Assembly (NCBI GenBank): GCA_001940645.1 | Contig: MDVS01000083.1 | Location: 1 to 52,145 of the forward strand | DNA length: 52,145 nt | Direction of reading: 5' to 3' | Origin: Candidatus Heimdallarchaeota archaeon LC_3 | GTDB taxonomy: Archaea > Asgardarchaeota > Heimdallarchaeia > Hodarchaeales > LC-3 | Part shown: one piece after another, positions 44,752 through 52,145 of the stretch | Position numbering within the stretch: the first letter of the stretch is position 1 | Layout of the letters: the number at the start of each line of letters is the position of its first letter | Notes under the pieces: model-generated | What the model was told of the DNA's origin: nothing | What the model saw: the letters and a program-made list of their open reading frames with translations, nothing else | The model's database searches: none | Program-made: the position numbers and the translations under genes

Positions 44752-46044
44752 TTGTTGTGTATACCTAAACCATATTGGATTGATCCTGATTTATCTGATT
44801 TCGAAATTGAAATAATTAAAGTTGAAAATGGATCATTTTTCACAAAAGAAAGTTTACCGATGTTTTTAGGTGGTGGAGGTCAGCCTCCAGATGAAGCCAT
44901 ACTAATTTTGGATAGCAAAACTTCATTCACAGTTAAAAATCCTTTAGAATATTCTTTTAAATTAAAAGAAAAAGTACAAAAAGAAGATCAATTGTCTCTA
45001 CCATTTAAAGGAAAATTAGAAATTAATTTAAATCTTAGAAGAGCCTATATGCGAGCTCATACTTCTCAGCATGTAGTATCAGCAATTATTAAGAAAAATT
45101 TTGATATTGATACTAGTAAAGCAGTTTTGGAAGATGATGAATCCAAGTTAATTCTTAATAAAAAATTATCAATTAATCAGTTAAATTTAGTTTTAACTGA
45201 ATTCTACCGAATTATGAATCAAGATTTGGATATAAAAACGCGAGTTATAAAAAAAGGTCAAAATAAAGATATAAATGGTAATTCAGTTGATTTAGGCTTG
45301 ATAAGAGGAGACATACCATCAAAAGAAGAATGCATTAGGTTAGTTGAGATTGATGGAGTAGATTTAAACACTTGCGGTGGAACTCATTTATTGAAAACTT
45401 CAGAAGCATTGTCCATTGTGTTTACAGAATTAAAGAAAGATATTATAACATTCAAGGTCGGTTATAAAGCAATACAGATAATGAAAGATAATCAAGAGTT
45501 TCATGTTAATTTAATTAACAAATTAACTCTTCCATACAAGAAAATAAGTGAAAGAACACTCGAAATTGTAAACTCTTACCCAAAAATCCAGAAATTAAAT
45601 TTTGATTTATCAAAAACATTTCTCAAATCAATTCTCTTTTTAATAAAAGAAAATTTTTCAAAAGAAGTTTCTCCAGATTTTGAAATTAAACAGGGTTCAT
45701 TCACAGATGAACCGTTGAAAAAGCAAAATCTACCAATAGAAGCAAAAATATATGGAAAAACTCTGATAATATTAATGAAATTGTCATTCATGAATAGAGC
45801 AACTTTTATTTCATCTATCATTGATTTTTCTTTTCCCACTGTATTAATAGCAGAAATAGAAAAAAAGAATTTGATTTGTCAAAGTAATAAAGAGACTATA
45901 TTCTCAGCAAAAGAGTTTCTTGATAAGTTAGTTAAAAGATCTTGTGTAAAAGGCGGTGGATCTGATAAACAGATTCAATGTTCTATAAAAGAAGTTGAAA
46001 ACGTCTTTGGAATAATTAAATCAATATTAGAGAATAAAAATTGA
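44752..46044 (+). CDS. alaX: AlaX-type alanyl-tRNA editing protein with DHHA1-like C-terminus
   Basis: 430 residues. The editing domain has the GGGGQPPDEA loop (about 40-49) and the zinc-site motifs HTSQH (103-107) and CGGTH (208-212), which hydrolyse misacylated Ser- or Gly-tRNA(Ala). A C-terminal region ends with a glycine-rich KGGGSDKQIQ resembling DHHA1 of alanyl-tRNA synthetase, making this the long AlaX form. It starts with TTG, 55 bp after the methyltransferase gene. Whether it belongs functionally to that cluster or only shares its transcript is unknown. Confidence 0.85.
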   Translation: MLCIPKPYWIDPDLSDFEIEIIKVENGSFFTKESLPMFLGGGGQPPDEAILILDSKTSFTVKNPLEYSFKLKEKVQKEDQLSLPFKGKLEINLNLRRAYMRAHTSQHVVSAIIKKNFDIDTSKAVLEDDESKLILNKKLSINQLNLVLTEFYRIMNQDLDIKTRVIKKGQNKDINGNSVDLGLIRGDIPSKEECIRLVEIDGVDLNTCGGTHLLKTSEALSIVFTELKKDIITFKVGYKAIQIMKDNQEFHVNLINKLTLPYKKISERTLEIVNSYPKIQKLNFDLSKTFLKSILFLIKENFSKEVSPDFEIKQGSFTDEPLKKQNLPIEAKIYGKTLIILMKLSFMNRATFISSIIDFSFPTVLIAEIEKKNLICQSNKETIFSAKEFLDKLVKRSCVKGGGSDKQIQCSIKEVENVFGIIKSILENKN

Positions 46045-46077
46045 TTTAGATTTTTATTAGAAGGAATAAATCAAATA

Positions 46078-47388
46078 ATGACTGAAACTTTTAAAGAAAA
46101 ATGGAAAAATGCCCAATTCTTATTTAAAGAACGTCAATATGGATTTGCAAACAAAATTTTAGAAGAAATAAAAAATTCCAATGAGTTTCGTAGACAATCA
46201 ATAGATTTACAAGGTGAAATTTTACTTCTTCATGCAAAAATAAAACGAAATAGTGGTGAAAACGAGCAAGCAGGTTTAATCTTAAAAGATATATTAGAAT
46301 TACTAATTTCCCAACCAATTCGAGGACAGGTACTACGATTACTTGGAGCTCTAGCATTTAGTAATGGAGAATTAGAAGCAGCAATCCATTACATATCAAA
46401 AGAATCAGAAATATGGATAAAAGAGAACAATAAATCAGAATATGCAAGTTGTATGTATTACTTGGGAGAAATTTATCGTTTCATGGGAAAATTTGATGAA
46501 AGTAAGGGGTTCCACCAAAAGGGGTTAAAATATAGAGAGAACCATAAAGAAACTGAAAATGAAAAAAAAGATCTAGTAGCTTCTTTAAATGGACTTGCAC
46601 ATTTACATCGATCTTTAAATCTTGATAACGATGCTGAAGAATTATATACAAAAATTCTTGATATTGACAAAGCTAACGGATTCCATCTAGAAGTTTTATT
46701 AGATTATTACAACTTAATCCTCTTATCCTTGGGAAAAAGAATTGCTGAAGACACTACTTATTGGGTTGAGGAAATCAAGTCTTATAATTCAGATCAATTT
46801 GAAGAAATTAAAGAAACGATTCTGAAAATTATTAATGGTCATATGGAAAGACTCCAACATCATTATAACCAAGCAATAAGATTATTTGATAGTTCAACAG
46901 CATTATTAGAAGATTTACCTTATATGGAATTACTTATCTCAGTCCGGTTGGGGATAATAGAATCTCTAGTATGTGCATTGGGAACTTCTGATGAGGAGAA
47001 AAGTTTTACCATAGATTATGTTAAAGAATCAGTTCTAAATGAGTTTTATAAAATACTTGAAAAATGTGGATCTAATCGTTATTGGACAATGGCATTAGAA
47101 ATTTTGTTTGTACAAATCAAGTATTACCAGATTATTGATCCAGATTATCAAAGAACTCTAAAGACACTACGTGAGGGAATTAAATTAGCAAGAGATTGGG
47201 ATTTACCTACCTATGAAAGTGAATATCGTGAATACTTAAATGAATTGCAGTCTAACTCAGAAACGTATAGAAATAAGCAATATGATGAGCACTTTGAGTT
47301 TACAGGTTCCGAATTAGAATTACAAAGAGTATTTAGAAATGATTTTGTACCATTAATAGATCTATTAAGACAAAAAAGAAATTTATGA
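46078..47388 (+). CDS. TPR repeat protein
   Basis: 436 residues of helical hairpins in TPR style (GEILLLHAKIKRNSGENEQA, CMYYLGEIYRFMGKFDESKG, ASLNGLAHLHRSLNLDNDAE, TKILDIDK). No catalytic motif. It is likely a cytosolic protein-protein interaction scaffold. ATG start 33 bp after the AlaX stop. It converges with the Rag-like GTPase gene, the two stops being about 4 bp apart. Confidence 0.75.
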   Translation: MTETFKEKWKNAQFLFKERQYGFANKILEEIKNSNEFRRQSIDLQGEILLLHAKIKRNSGENEQAGLILKDILELLISQPIRGQVLRLLGALAFSNGELEAAIHYISKESEIWIKENNKSEYASCMYYLGEIYRFMGKFDESKGFHQKGLKYRENHKETENEKKDLVASLNGLAHLHRSLNLDNDAEELYTKILDIDKANGFHLEVLLDYYNLILLSLGKRIAEDTTYWVEEIKSYNSDQFEEIKETILKIINGHMERLQHHYNQAIRLFDSSTALLEDLPYMELLISVRLGIIESLVCALGTSDEEKSFTIDYVKESVLNEFYKILEKCGSNRYWTMALEILFVQIKYYQIIDPDYQRTLKTLREGIKLARDWDLPTYESEYREYLNELQSNSETYRNKQYDEHFEFTGSELELQRVFRNDFVPLIDLLRQKRNL

Positions 47389-47392
47389 TTTC

Positions 47393-48301
47393 TTATTTAG
47401 ACTGAATATAATATTCAGCAAAGGATTCACTAGATACCTTAGTAAACCTACAATAAATTGGTTTAGAAAAACCCTCTAAAAAATTATCAACTACTTCTTG
47501 TTTTGATATAATTTCTGAAGATGGTATATCATCTAAATAGATTTTTAATCTCACAAAATCTTTATCTTTCTCCATTCTATAATCAAATTTCGATTTATTA
47601 TCATCAAGAGGTTTATTTTGTAAAATTGAATCTAAAAAATTCTTTCGAATCTCAACCCCATGTTTTTTTCCTAAAGAAATTAGATATTGAATGATGTCTT
47701 CTTTTTTATTCAAATCAGAGATATACCAGTTATTAGGGTCAACATCTGTTAACCCGATTTTGAGTAAAGATCCGAATGATATTTTAATTATTAGTTTGTA
47801 TAATGCAATTGTACATGAGTCATCTTTTATTGATGTGAAATGTATATTTGGTTTGAATTTATTTGCTGTAAACACTTCATTTACAAAATTATAATATAGA
47901 GTTAAATTTTGATTTAAGCTGTCTCTTAATTCCGGATCGTATTTGTGAAACAAGACCCCAATTAGTGGATTCATGTTAATATCTTTAATTATACCAAGAA
48001 TGTTTAAGAAATATTCTTTTACCTGTTCAATTCGTTCTTTATCATGAAGATCAATTACAAATAATATTAAATCATTTTGAGTAAAATTTTTTGTAGTAAG
48101 GTGTTTGCTTAGATAGGCTTCTTGACCACCAAGATCAACTACATAAAGCGGTTCATTAGTCCAACTTGGCTCTATATTCGTTTCTTCCCTGAAAATGGTA
48201 GGAGGTATATTATATAATTGTTCTAATGAAATATTAGTAAATACACTCTTAATAATAGAGGTTTTTCCGGCCTTGCTAAGTCCTACAACAGTAACTTTCA
48301 T
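47393..48301 (-). CDS. Rag/Gtr-like GTPase
   Basis: 302 residues. G1 is VVGLSKAGKTS (7-14), G2 a Thr in PPTIFREE, G3 DLGGQ (56-60), G4 HKYD (119-122) and G5 TSIKDDS (156-162). A His in place of Asn/Thr in G4 and the TSI G5 are hallmarks of eukaryotic RagA/Gtr1 GTPases. The ~130-residue C-terminal part may be a roadblock-type dimerisation domain. The start codon overlaps the stop of the upstream longin-like gene as TAATG, so the two are translationally coupled. It probably works as a membrane-associated switch with that partner. Confidence 0.85.
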   Translation of the reverse strand: MKVTVVGLSKAGKTSIIKSVFTNISLEQLYNIPPTIFREETNIEPSWTNEPLYVVDLGGQEAYLSKHLTTKNFTQNDLILFVIDLHDKERIEQVKEYFLNILGIIKDINMNPLIGVLFHKYDPELRDSLNQNLTLYYNFVNEVFTANKFKPNIHFTSIKDDSCTIALYKLIIKISFGSLLKIGLTDVDPNNWYISDLNKKEDIIQYLISLGKKHGVEIRKNFLDSILQNKPLDDNKSKFDYRMEKDKDFVRLKIYLDDIPSSEIISKQEVVDNFLEGFSKPIYCRFTKVSSESFAEYYIQSK

Positions 48302-48714
48302 TAAGCCCCAACCTCCATTAATGATTTTGGTAAAAATTGAATATTACTTCTTACAATCCTTGTGATTTTCGAATGTAACGACCTTTCTTCTATGTTTGAA
48401 ATAAAATCGCTGTTAGCGTTAATGGATTTTAACATACCTTTGAAAAAATCACCAACATTAAGCTCTGATTCATAATCAGCAACGATTAAGATAAGTAATA
48501 TGTCTGGTTTTTCTTCTAATTTCTTGAAATATATTGATGTTGAACTCATAGTGACATTATTTAAGTCTTCCTTCATTGTCGCTGTAGCAAAACTGTGTAA
48601 TGCAGATAAAAAGCCAGTTACGAGTACACGATCATCTCTCGTAAAAAATGATGAACCCTCTGAGTAGGAGTAGGCAACATTTCCTTTATTGTATATGTAG
48701 AATTCTAAATCCAT
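48301..48714 (-). CDS. Longin/roadblock-like partner of the Rag-like GTPase
   Basis: 137 residues: strand MDLEFYIYNKGNVAYSYSE, a helix beginning DRVLVTGFLSALHSFATATM, then strands and ILLILIVADYE, and a final helical region with EERSLHSKITRIVRSN. The pattern fits a longin or MglB/roadblock-like domain, often a GTPase scaffold or GAP/GEF subunit. It lies first in a two-gene operon with the Rag-like GTPase (TAATG overlap), analogous to Rag-Ragulator and MglA-MglB gene pairs. Domain call moderate, operon call strong. Confidence 0.7.
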   Translation of the reverse strand: MDLEFYIYNKGNVAYSYSEGSSFFTRDDRVLVTGFLSALHSFATATMKEDLNNVTMSSTSIYFKKLEEKPDILLILIVADYESELNVGDFFKGMLKSINANSDFISNIEERSLHSKITRIVRSNIQFLPKSLMEVGA

Positions 48715-49006
48715 TTGATAAATTCACTCGTGAAACGAATTTATTTTTGATTAATGTTATTCAGATAATTATAAAATATAGCTAATTTTCTTAATCAATT
48801 AATTAATTTAATTTTGCTATGAATATGAGTTTTCTCAACTTGTTTCTGTATAAGGTTTATAATAAGAATATCAGTTAATGGGTTTTAGAGATTATGGGAA
48901 ATTAATATTGTGTGATTATGTAGGGTAAATTACTTTGTTAATCCTCCAGAGTTAACGTTAGTAATTGTTTAAATAATGTTATTATTTTATCGGTAGGTTT
49001 ATTTTT
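48715..49006. promoter_or_regulatory. Divergent promoter region
   Basis: 292 bp between the minus-strand longin/GTPase operon and the plus-strand propeller-like gene. It is AT-rich (for example TTAATCAATTAATTAATTTA near 48790) and contains no gene. Both promoters should lie here; specific boxes are not assigned. Confidence 0.35.
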
Positions 49007-50272
49007 TTGGCCAAATATCCGTTTTTTTTAGATTATAAAGAAGATTTTGAAAAAAAAGTCTGTTTTCATTCTAAAAAATTCAATGAAAACCAGCCTTATT
49101 ACAAATATTTCACAGGAAATCAATTTGAATATTATATTGTTTGTAATAATTGTAAAGACTTGGACTTAGATGCATTAAAGTTAATAAAATTCTCACAAGA
49201 AGATTTTGAAACATTACTAATTGATTATGTAAGTAATACAGTGCATCAACCTGATTTCAACTTGAAACCTACTAGCAGTTATTCAGTAACAAAAGAAGTA
49301 ATAGAATTTTCTGAATTAGAGGAAAAAAAAGTATTGTCAATTTTCAAATCAAAACATTCGAGTAAAACGACTATATTTTGTTTGGATGATGATTTTGTGC
49401 TATACAAAATTGACTTAACACTTGCTAACCAGATCAAGAAATATAAACTTCCGATTCCAGAAAAAATTGATATTAAAGAAAAATTGAGCATAAAAATATC
49501 ACCAAAAGAAAAATATATAGCTTTATCTAATATTAGAGGAAGATTTGGTTTAGTTTATGATTTAGAAACAAAAATAAATATTTATGAATTTGATCGCAAA
49601 GATTACTACTTTGATGTAAGCAATTTTCCATTCGTCTTCTTTTTACATGCTGAAAAAGAGTTTTTTATTCATGGAAGTGATTGGAATAAATTAGATATTA
49701 TAGATTTTGATTCACAGACAAATTTAACCGATAGAAAAGTTGAATACGATAAAATCTATGCCGACTATTTTTATGGAGAACTTTCAGTTTCCCCTAATAA
49801 TAATAAGTTGGTATCTTATGGATGGGGATGGGCTCCAGTTGGTTACATAAGGTCTTGGGATTTATTGAAATGGTTAGGGTCTAATATTCATGAACCCGAA
49901 AATGGTGAATCTGTTGTAACTTTTAAACCAGGAGATGAATGGGATTTACCAACATGTTGGTTAGATAATGAGCATATTGCAAGCACTGGAAGGCTTGATA
50001 ATGGGAATTTTGATTATAATTTTATAAGAATTTTTAATGTAGCTTCAGGTGATGAAGTTGGAAGATTACCTGGTCTTGGTGGTAATTTAGAATTCAACAA
50101 AGTCCTTTACTCTTATGATAAAGAGGAAGGAACTGAAATATATAATATAGAAACCAGTGAATTAATTTTTAAAGATGAAAAATTATTTCCAGATATAATT
50201 TTGGAAAAATTTCACAGGGTAATCTGTTACCATGGTAATGGAAAATTTACAGTTTACAGCTTTGAGTTTTGA
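49007..50272 (+). CDS. Beta-propeller-like (WD40-type) protein with N-terminal Cys motif
   Basis: 421 residues from a TTG start. The N-terminus has Cys residues (CFHSKKF... YIVCNNCKD) that may bind metal. The rest consists of repeated four-strand patterns with turn motifs like KISPKEKYIALSNIRGRFGL and SVSPNNNKLVSYGWGW, RSWDLLKWL, and FIRIFNVASGDEVGRL, typical of WD-like propellers with S-P-x-x-x-x-(L/I) blades. Propellers are interaction scaffolds; the partner is unknown. It is divergent from the GTPase/longin operon. Confidence 0.65.
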   Translation: MAKYPFFLDYKEDFEKKVCFHSKKFNENQPYYKYFTGNQFEYYIVCNNCKDLDLDALKLIKFSQEDFETLLIDYVSNTVHQPDFNLKPTSSYSVTKEVIEFSELEEKKVLSIFKSKHSSKTTIFCLDDDFVLYKIDLTLANQIKKYKLPIPEKIDIKEKLSIKISPKEKYIALSNIRGRFGLVYDLETKINIYEFDRKDYYFDVSNFPFVFFLHAEKEFFIHGSDWNKLDIIDFDSQTNLTDRKVEYDKIYADYFYGELSVSPNNNKLVSYGWGWAPVGYIRSWDLLKWLGSNIHEPENGESVVTFKPGDEWDLPTCWLDNEHIASTGRLDNGNFDYNFIRIFNVASGDEVGRLPGLGGNLEFNKVLYSYDKEEGTEIYNIETSELIFKDEKLFPDIILEKFHRVICYHGNGKFTVYSFEF

Positions 50273-50343
50273 AATTCAGTTTAGTAATTTTCAATTTTTA
50301 TACACCAAAGAATTCAAATTATTAACGGATTCGTCTCATCTAA

Positions 50344-51270
50344 TTATGATGCCACAGTAATGACTACATTTCCCTTTTTATGTCCTTTTTCAACATACCT
50401 GTGAGCTTCGACAATTTGTTCAAATGGATAGGTTTTATCTATGACCGCTTTTAACTTTCCGGTTTCGCAAAGTTCTTTGAGGTCGTTGAGGAGGAAAATT
50501 ACGTCTTTAGTCTTTATTTTATCAGAGGACTTGTCAGTAGACAGATAGATTCCCGTTTTTTTTAGAGATTTTTTACCTTGTTTCGACGGAATCTTATCTA
50601 CAGCGTCAAAGATAACATCATATTTCTCATTTTTTTGGGTAAAATCCTCTTTTGTGTAATCAATTACCTTATCGGCTCCTAGAGATTTCACCATTTCTAA
50701 ATTAGTTGTACTACAAACCCCAGTAACTTCTGCACCTAAGGATTTGGCTAGTTGCACTGCAAACGTACCTACACTTCCAGAAGCACCATATATAAGAACC
50801 TTTTGTCCTCTCTGGATTTTTCCCATTCTAATAACACCCAATGTTGTAATTCCCCCTGAAGGAATAACAGCAGCATCCTCAAAAGTCATATTAGTCGGTT
50901 TTAGTGCCAGCACCCCGTCTTCAGCCATACATTTGTATTCAGCATAACCCCCAAAATCCGACCACATAGTAGATGCAAAAATTTGGTCACCTTTCTTGTA
51001 CAGTTTTACATCATTGCCTACGGCTTCAATTTCCCCAGCTAGCTCCATTCCTAGAATATCTTTTTTTGGTTTTCTAAGGCCTAAAAATATCCGAGCGGGG
51101 ATCCAAAGCATACGAGGAACATCAAATTTTCTAATTCTTACATCCCCTCTATGTACTGTTGTCGCATGAATTTTTATTAGTACTTCATTGTTCTTAGGAA
51201 TAGGTTTTTCTATTTCTTTGAGCTTAAGAACTTCAGGAGACCCATATTTTTCACATATAATTGCTTTCAT
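50344..51270 (-). CDS. Zeta-crystallin-like NADPH:quinone oxidoreductase (MDR family), copy 2
   Basis: 308 residues with [19 protein letters not shown] and the NADPH loop [16 protein letters not shown], closely similar to the gene at 30802-31800 but about 24 residues shorter at the N-terminus and within the lid region. No zinc ligands. A paralogous reductase of quinones or enones. It lies alone, without DUF6326-like neighbours. ATG start. Confidence 0.87.
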   Translation of the reverse strand: MKAIICEKYGSPEVLKLKEIEKPIPKNNEVLIKIHATTVHRGDVRIRKFDVPRMLWIPARIFLGLRKPKKDILGMELAGEIEAVGNDVKLYKKGDQIFASTMWSDFGGYAEYKCMAEDGVLALKPTNMTFEDAAVIPSGGITTLGVIRMGKIQRGQKVLIYGASGSVGTFAVQLAKSLGAEVTGVCSTTNLEMVKSLGADKVIDYTKEDFTQKNEKYDVIFDAVDKIPSKQGKKSLKKTGIYLSTDKSSDKIKTKDVIFLLNDLKELCETGKLKAVIDKTYPFEQIVEAHRYVEKGHKKGNVVITVAS

Positions 51271-51310
51271 TTAGTTTATTCTTCCTTAATTTAGAAGTGC
51301 TCATTTCATC

Positions 51311-51320
51311 TATTTATATC
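51311..51320 (-). promoter_or_regulatory. TATA-like box of oxidoreductase copy 2
   Basis: The minus strand reads GATATAAATA about 40-50 bp upstream of the start codon at 51270, a good match to the archaeal TATA element. The remaining 51271-51572 shows no gene. Confidence 0.4.
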
Positions 51321-51572
51321 TGTTTTTACTTTACAGACTTGGAAACAATTGCAGATGATTTGAATCCTTTAACTTTCAACCATCTCGCAAATATCATATC
51401 GTGTAAAATAAATTAGAAAATGTAAAAATCCAATTTAATCAATGTTAATACTGAAAAACTATATCAAATATGATACAGTGATCCTCAAAGGGTTTGTAAC
51501 GTCGATAATACGAGAAAAAACAAGTAACAAGAAACAATCCGAAAGATTATGAAGATTTTTTCTAACTAATGA

Positions 51573-51872
51573 TTGACCATGGGTAAAGATATAGAGCATC
51601 ACTTTGAATTAGTACAAATAGGGACATATAGATGTGCTAACGATCAGAAAGTGTTCTATACATTAAACGAATTTTATAACCATTTACAACACCATCTAAT
51701 AGAAATTTATATACAATACTTTATTTCTGAGTTCAACAGATCTGGTAAAATCTTAATTTTTCCTCCAGACGATGCACTTAAATATTCACCAATTGTATTA
51801 TTAGGAGCGGTTATTCATAAGAATATAACTTATGAATTTCGTGAAAAAAATCTTATAGTTTTGGAGCATTAG
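51573..51872 (+). CDS. Hypothetical small protein with Cys/His element
   Basis: 99 residues from a TTG, or 97 from the ATG two codons later. The segment YRCANDQKVFYTLNEFYNHL, followed by QHH, resembles half a zinc finger but has only one Cys. The rest alternates strands and helices. No family recognised. The codon pattern is normal. Confidence 0.45.
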   Translation: MTMGKDIEHHFELVQIGTYRCANDQKVFYTLNEFYNHLQHHLIEIYIQYFISEFNRSGKILIFPPDDALKYSPIVLLGAVIHKNITYEFREKNLIVLEH

Positions 51873-52010
51873 CACAAAAAGAGCATGTAATATCTGACTT
51901 ATCAGGCTGGCCAAGCCAAAAAAGATACTACTAAGATAATTGTAAAAAAAACACCAAGAAATAAATCAAAAACATTTTTCGTTGAATATAAACTGGAGAT
52001 AGAAGCTCAA
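51853..52010 (-). pseudogene. Possible small membrane/zinc-knuckle remnant
   Basis: One minus-strand frame reads FDLFLGVFFTIILVVSFLAW, a membrane helix. A neighbouring frame then gives WLGQPDKSDITCSFCANAPK and ends at 51853, with a CxxC knuckle. A one-base shift in the T6 run near 51920 would join them. No clear start. It overlaps the end of the plus-strand gene, so support is weak. Confidence 0.25.
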
Positions 52011-52145
52011 ACCAATTAGGATAAAATCTAATTTGATTTCATTGAATATCGGTTACCTCAAAAGAACGAGTAAATATAAAAACAATAATAAAGATCATAT
52101 TAAGTCTTAAAAAGGCATATGTTATTATTTATTAAACGATATTCA

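Overview
The window looks like a piece of an Asgard archaeon genome (Promethearchaeota). It is strongly AT-rich, has no obvious Shine-Dalgarno pattern, starts many genes with TTG or GTG, and encodes eukaryote-like parts typical of Asgards: a Rag-type GTPase co-transcribed with a longin/roadblock-like protein, a degenerate Ras-like GTPase divergent from an arrestin-fold protein with a zinc ribbon, a second eroded GTPase fragment, and a longin-like N-terminal domain on a 353-residue protein. Secreted proteins with Asn-X-Ser/Thr sequons, Thr/Ser-rich stalks and C-terminal membrane anchors with basic tails fit an archaeal cell surface. The group within the Asgards cannot be fixed from this window. 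No rRNA, tRNA or CRISPR array was seen.

Layout. 0-11 kb: mostly minus-strand housekeeping and membrane genes (Nudix hydrolase, gamma-glutamylcyclotransferase-like protein, tRNA-dihydrouridine synthase, several orphan membrane proteins), with gene debris at 4.7-5.3 kb, then a GNAT acetyltransferase and a chloramphenicol-phosphotransferase-like kinase. 11-20 kb: eroded GTPase, longin-like protein, a 1052-residue GNAT/beta-rich giant, pseudoGTPase and arrestin pair. 20.4-22.1 kb is the more complete copy of a 1.39-kb segment also present at 1.05-2.43 kb; it carries a 210-residue orphan and a tail-anchored protein made of 13-residue Tyr-containing repeats. 23-37 kb is a plastic accessory zone: a duplicated nucleoside deaminase, a broken HicBA module, an intact-looking VapBC with a palindromic operator, a PIN-domain fragment, a beta-helix surface protein, two DUF6326-like genes flanking a quinone oxidoreductase, and a rhodanese-TusA fusion broken by three frameshifts.

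37-47 kb: a TPR-nitrilase fusion, a coiled-coil/winged-helix protein, then a same-strand run of Mrr-like protein, SLOG/LOG protein, Eco57I/PglX-like adenine methyltransferase, AlaX-type tRNA editing protein and TPR protein. The first three look like a possible DNA modification/conflict unit. 47-52 kb: the Rag-like GTPase/longin operon, a divergent propeller-like protein, a second quinone oxidoreductase and a small orphan.

A recurrent theme is reading frames broken by single-base changes, often in short homopolymers: the membrane protein at 3 kb, the pseudoGTPase, HicA, YCII and rhodanese-TusA. Either the assembly has residual indels or this is a region of active gene decay. Raw reads would decide. 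All function calls rest on motif recognition by eye; no database search was run.
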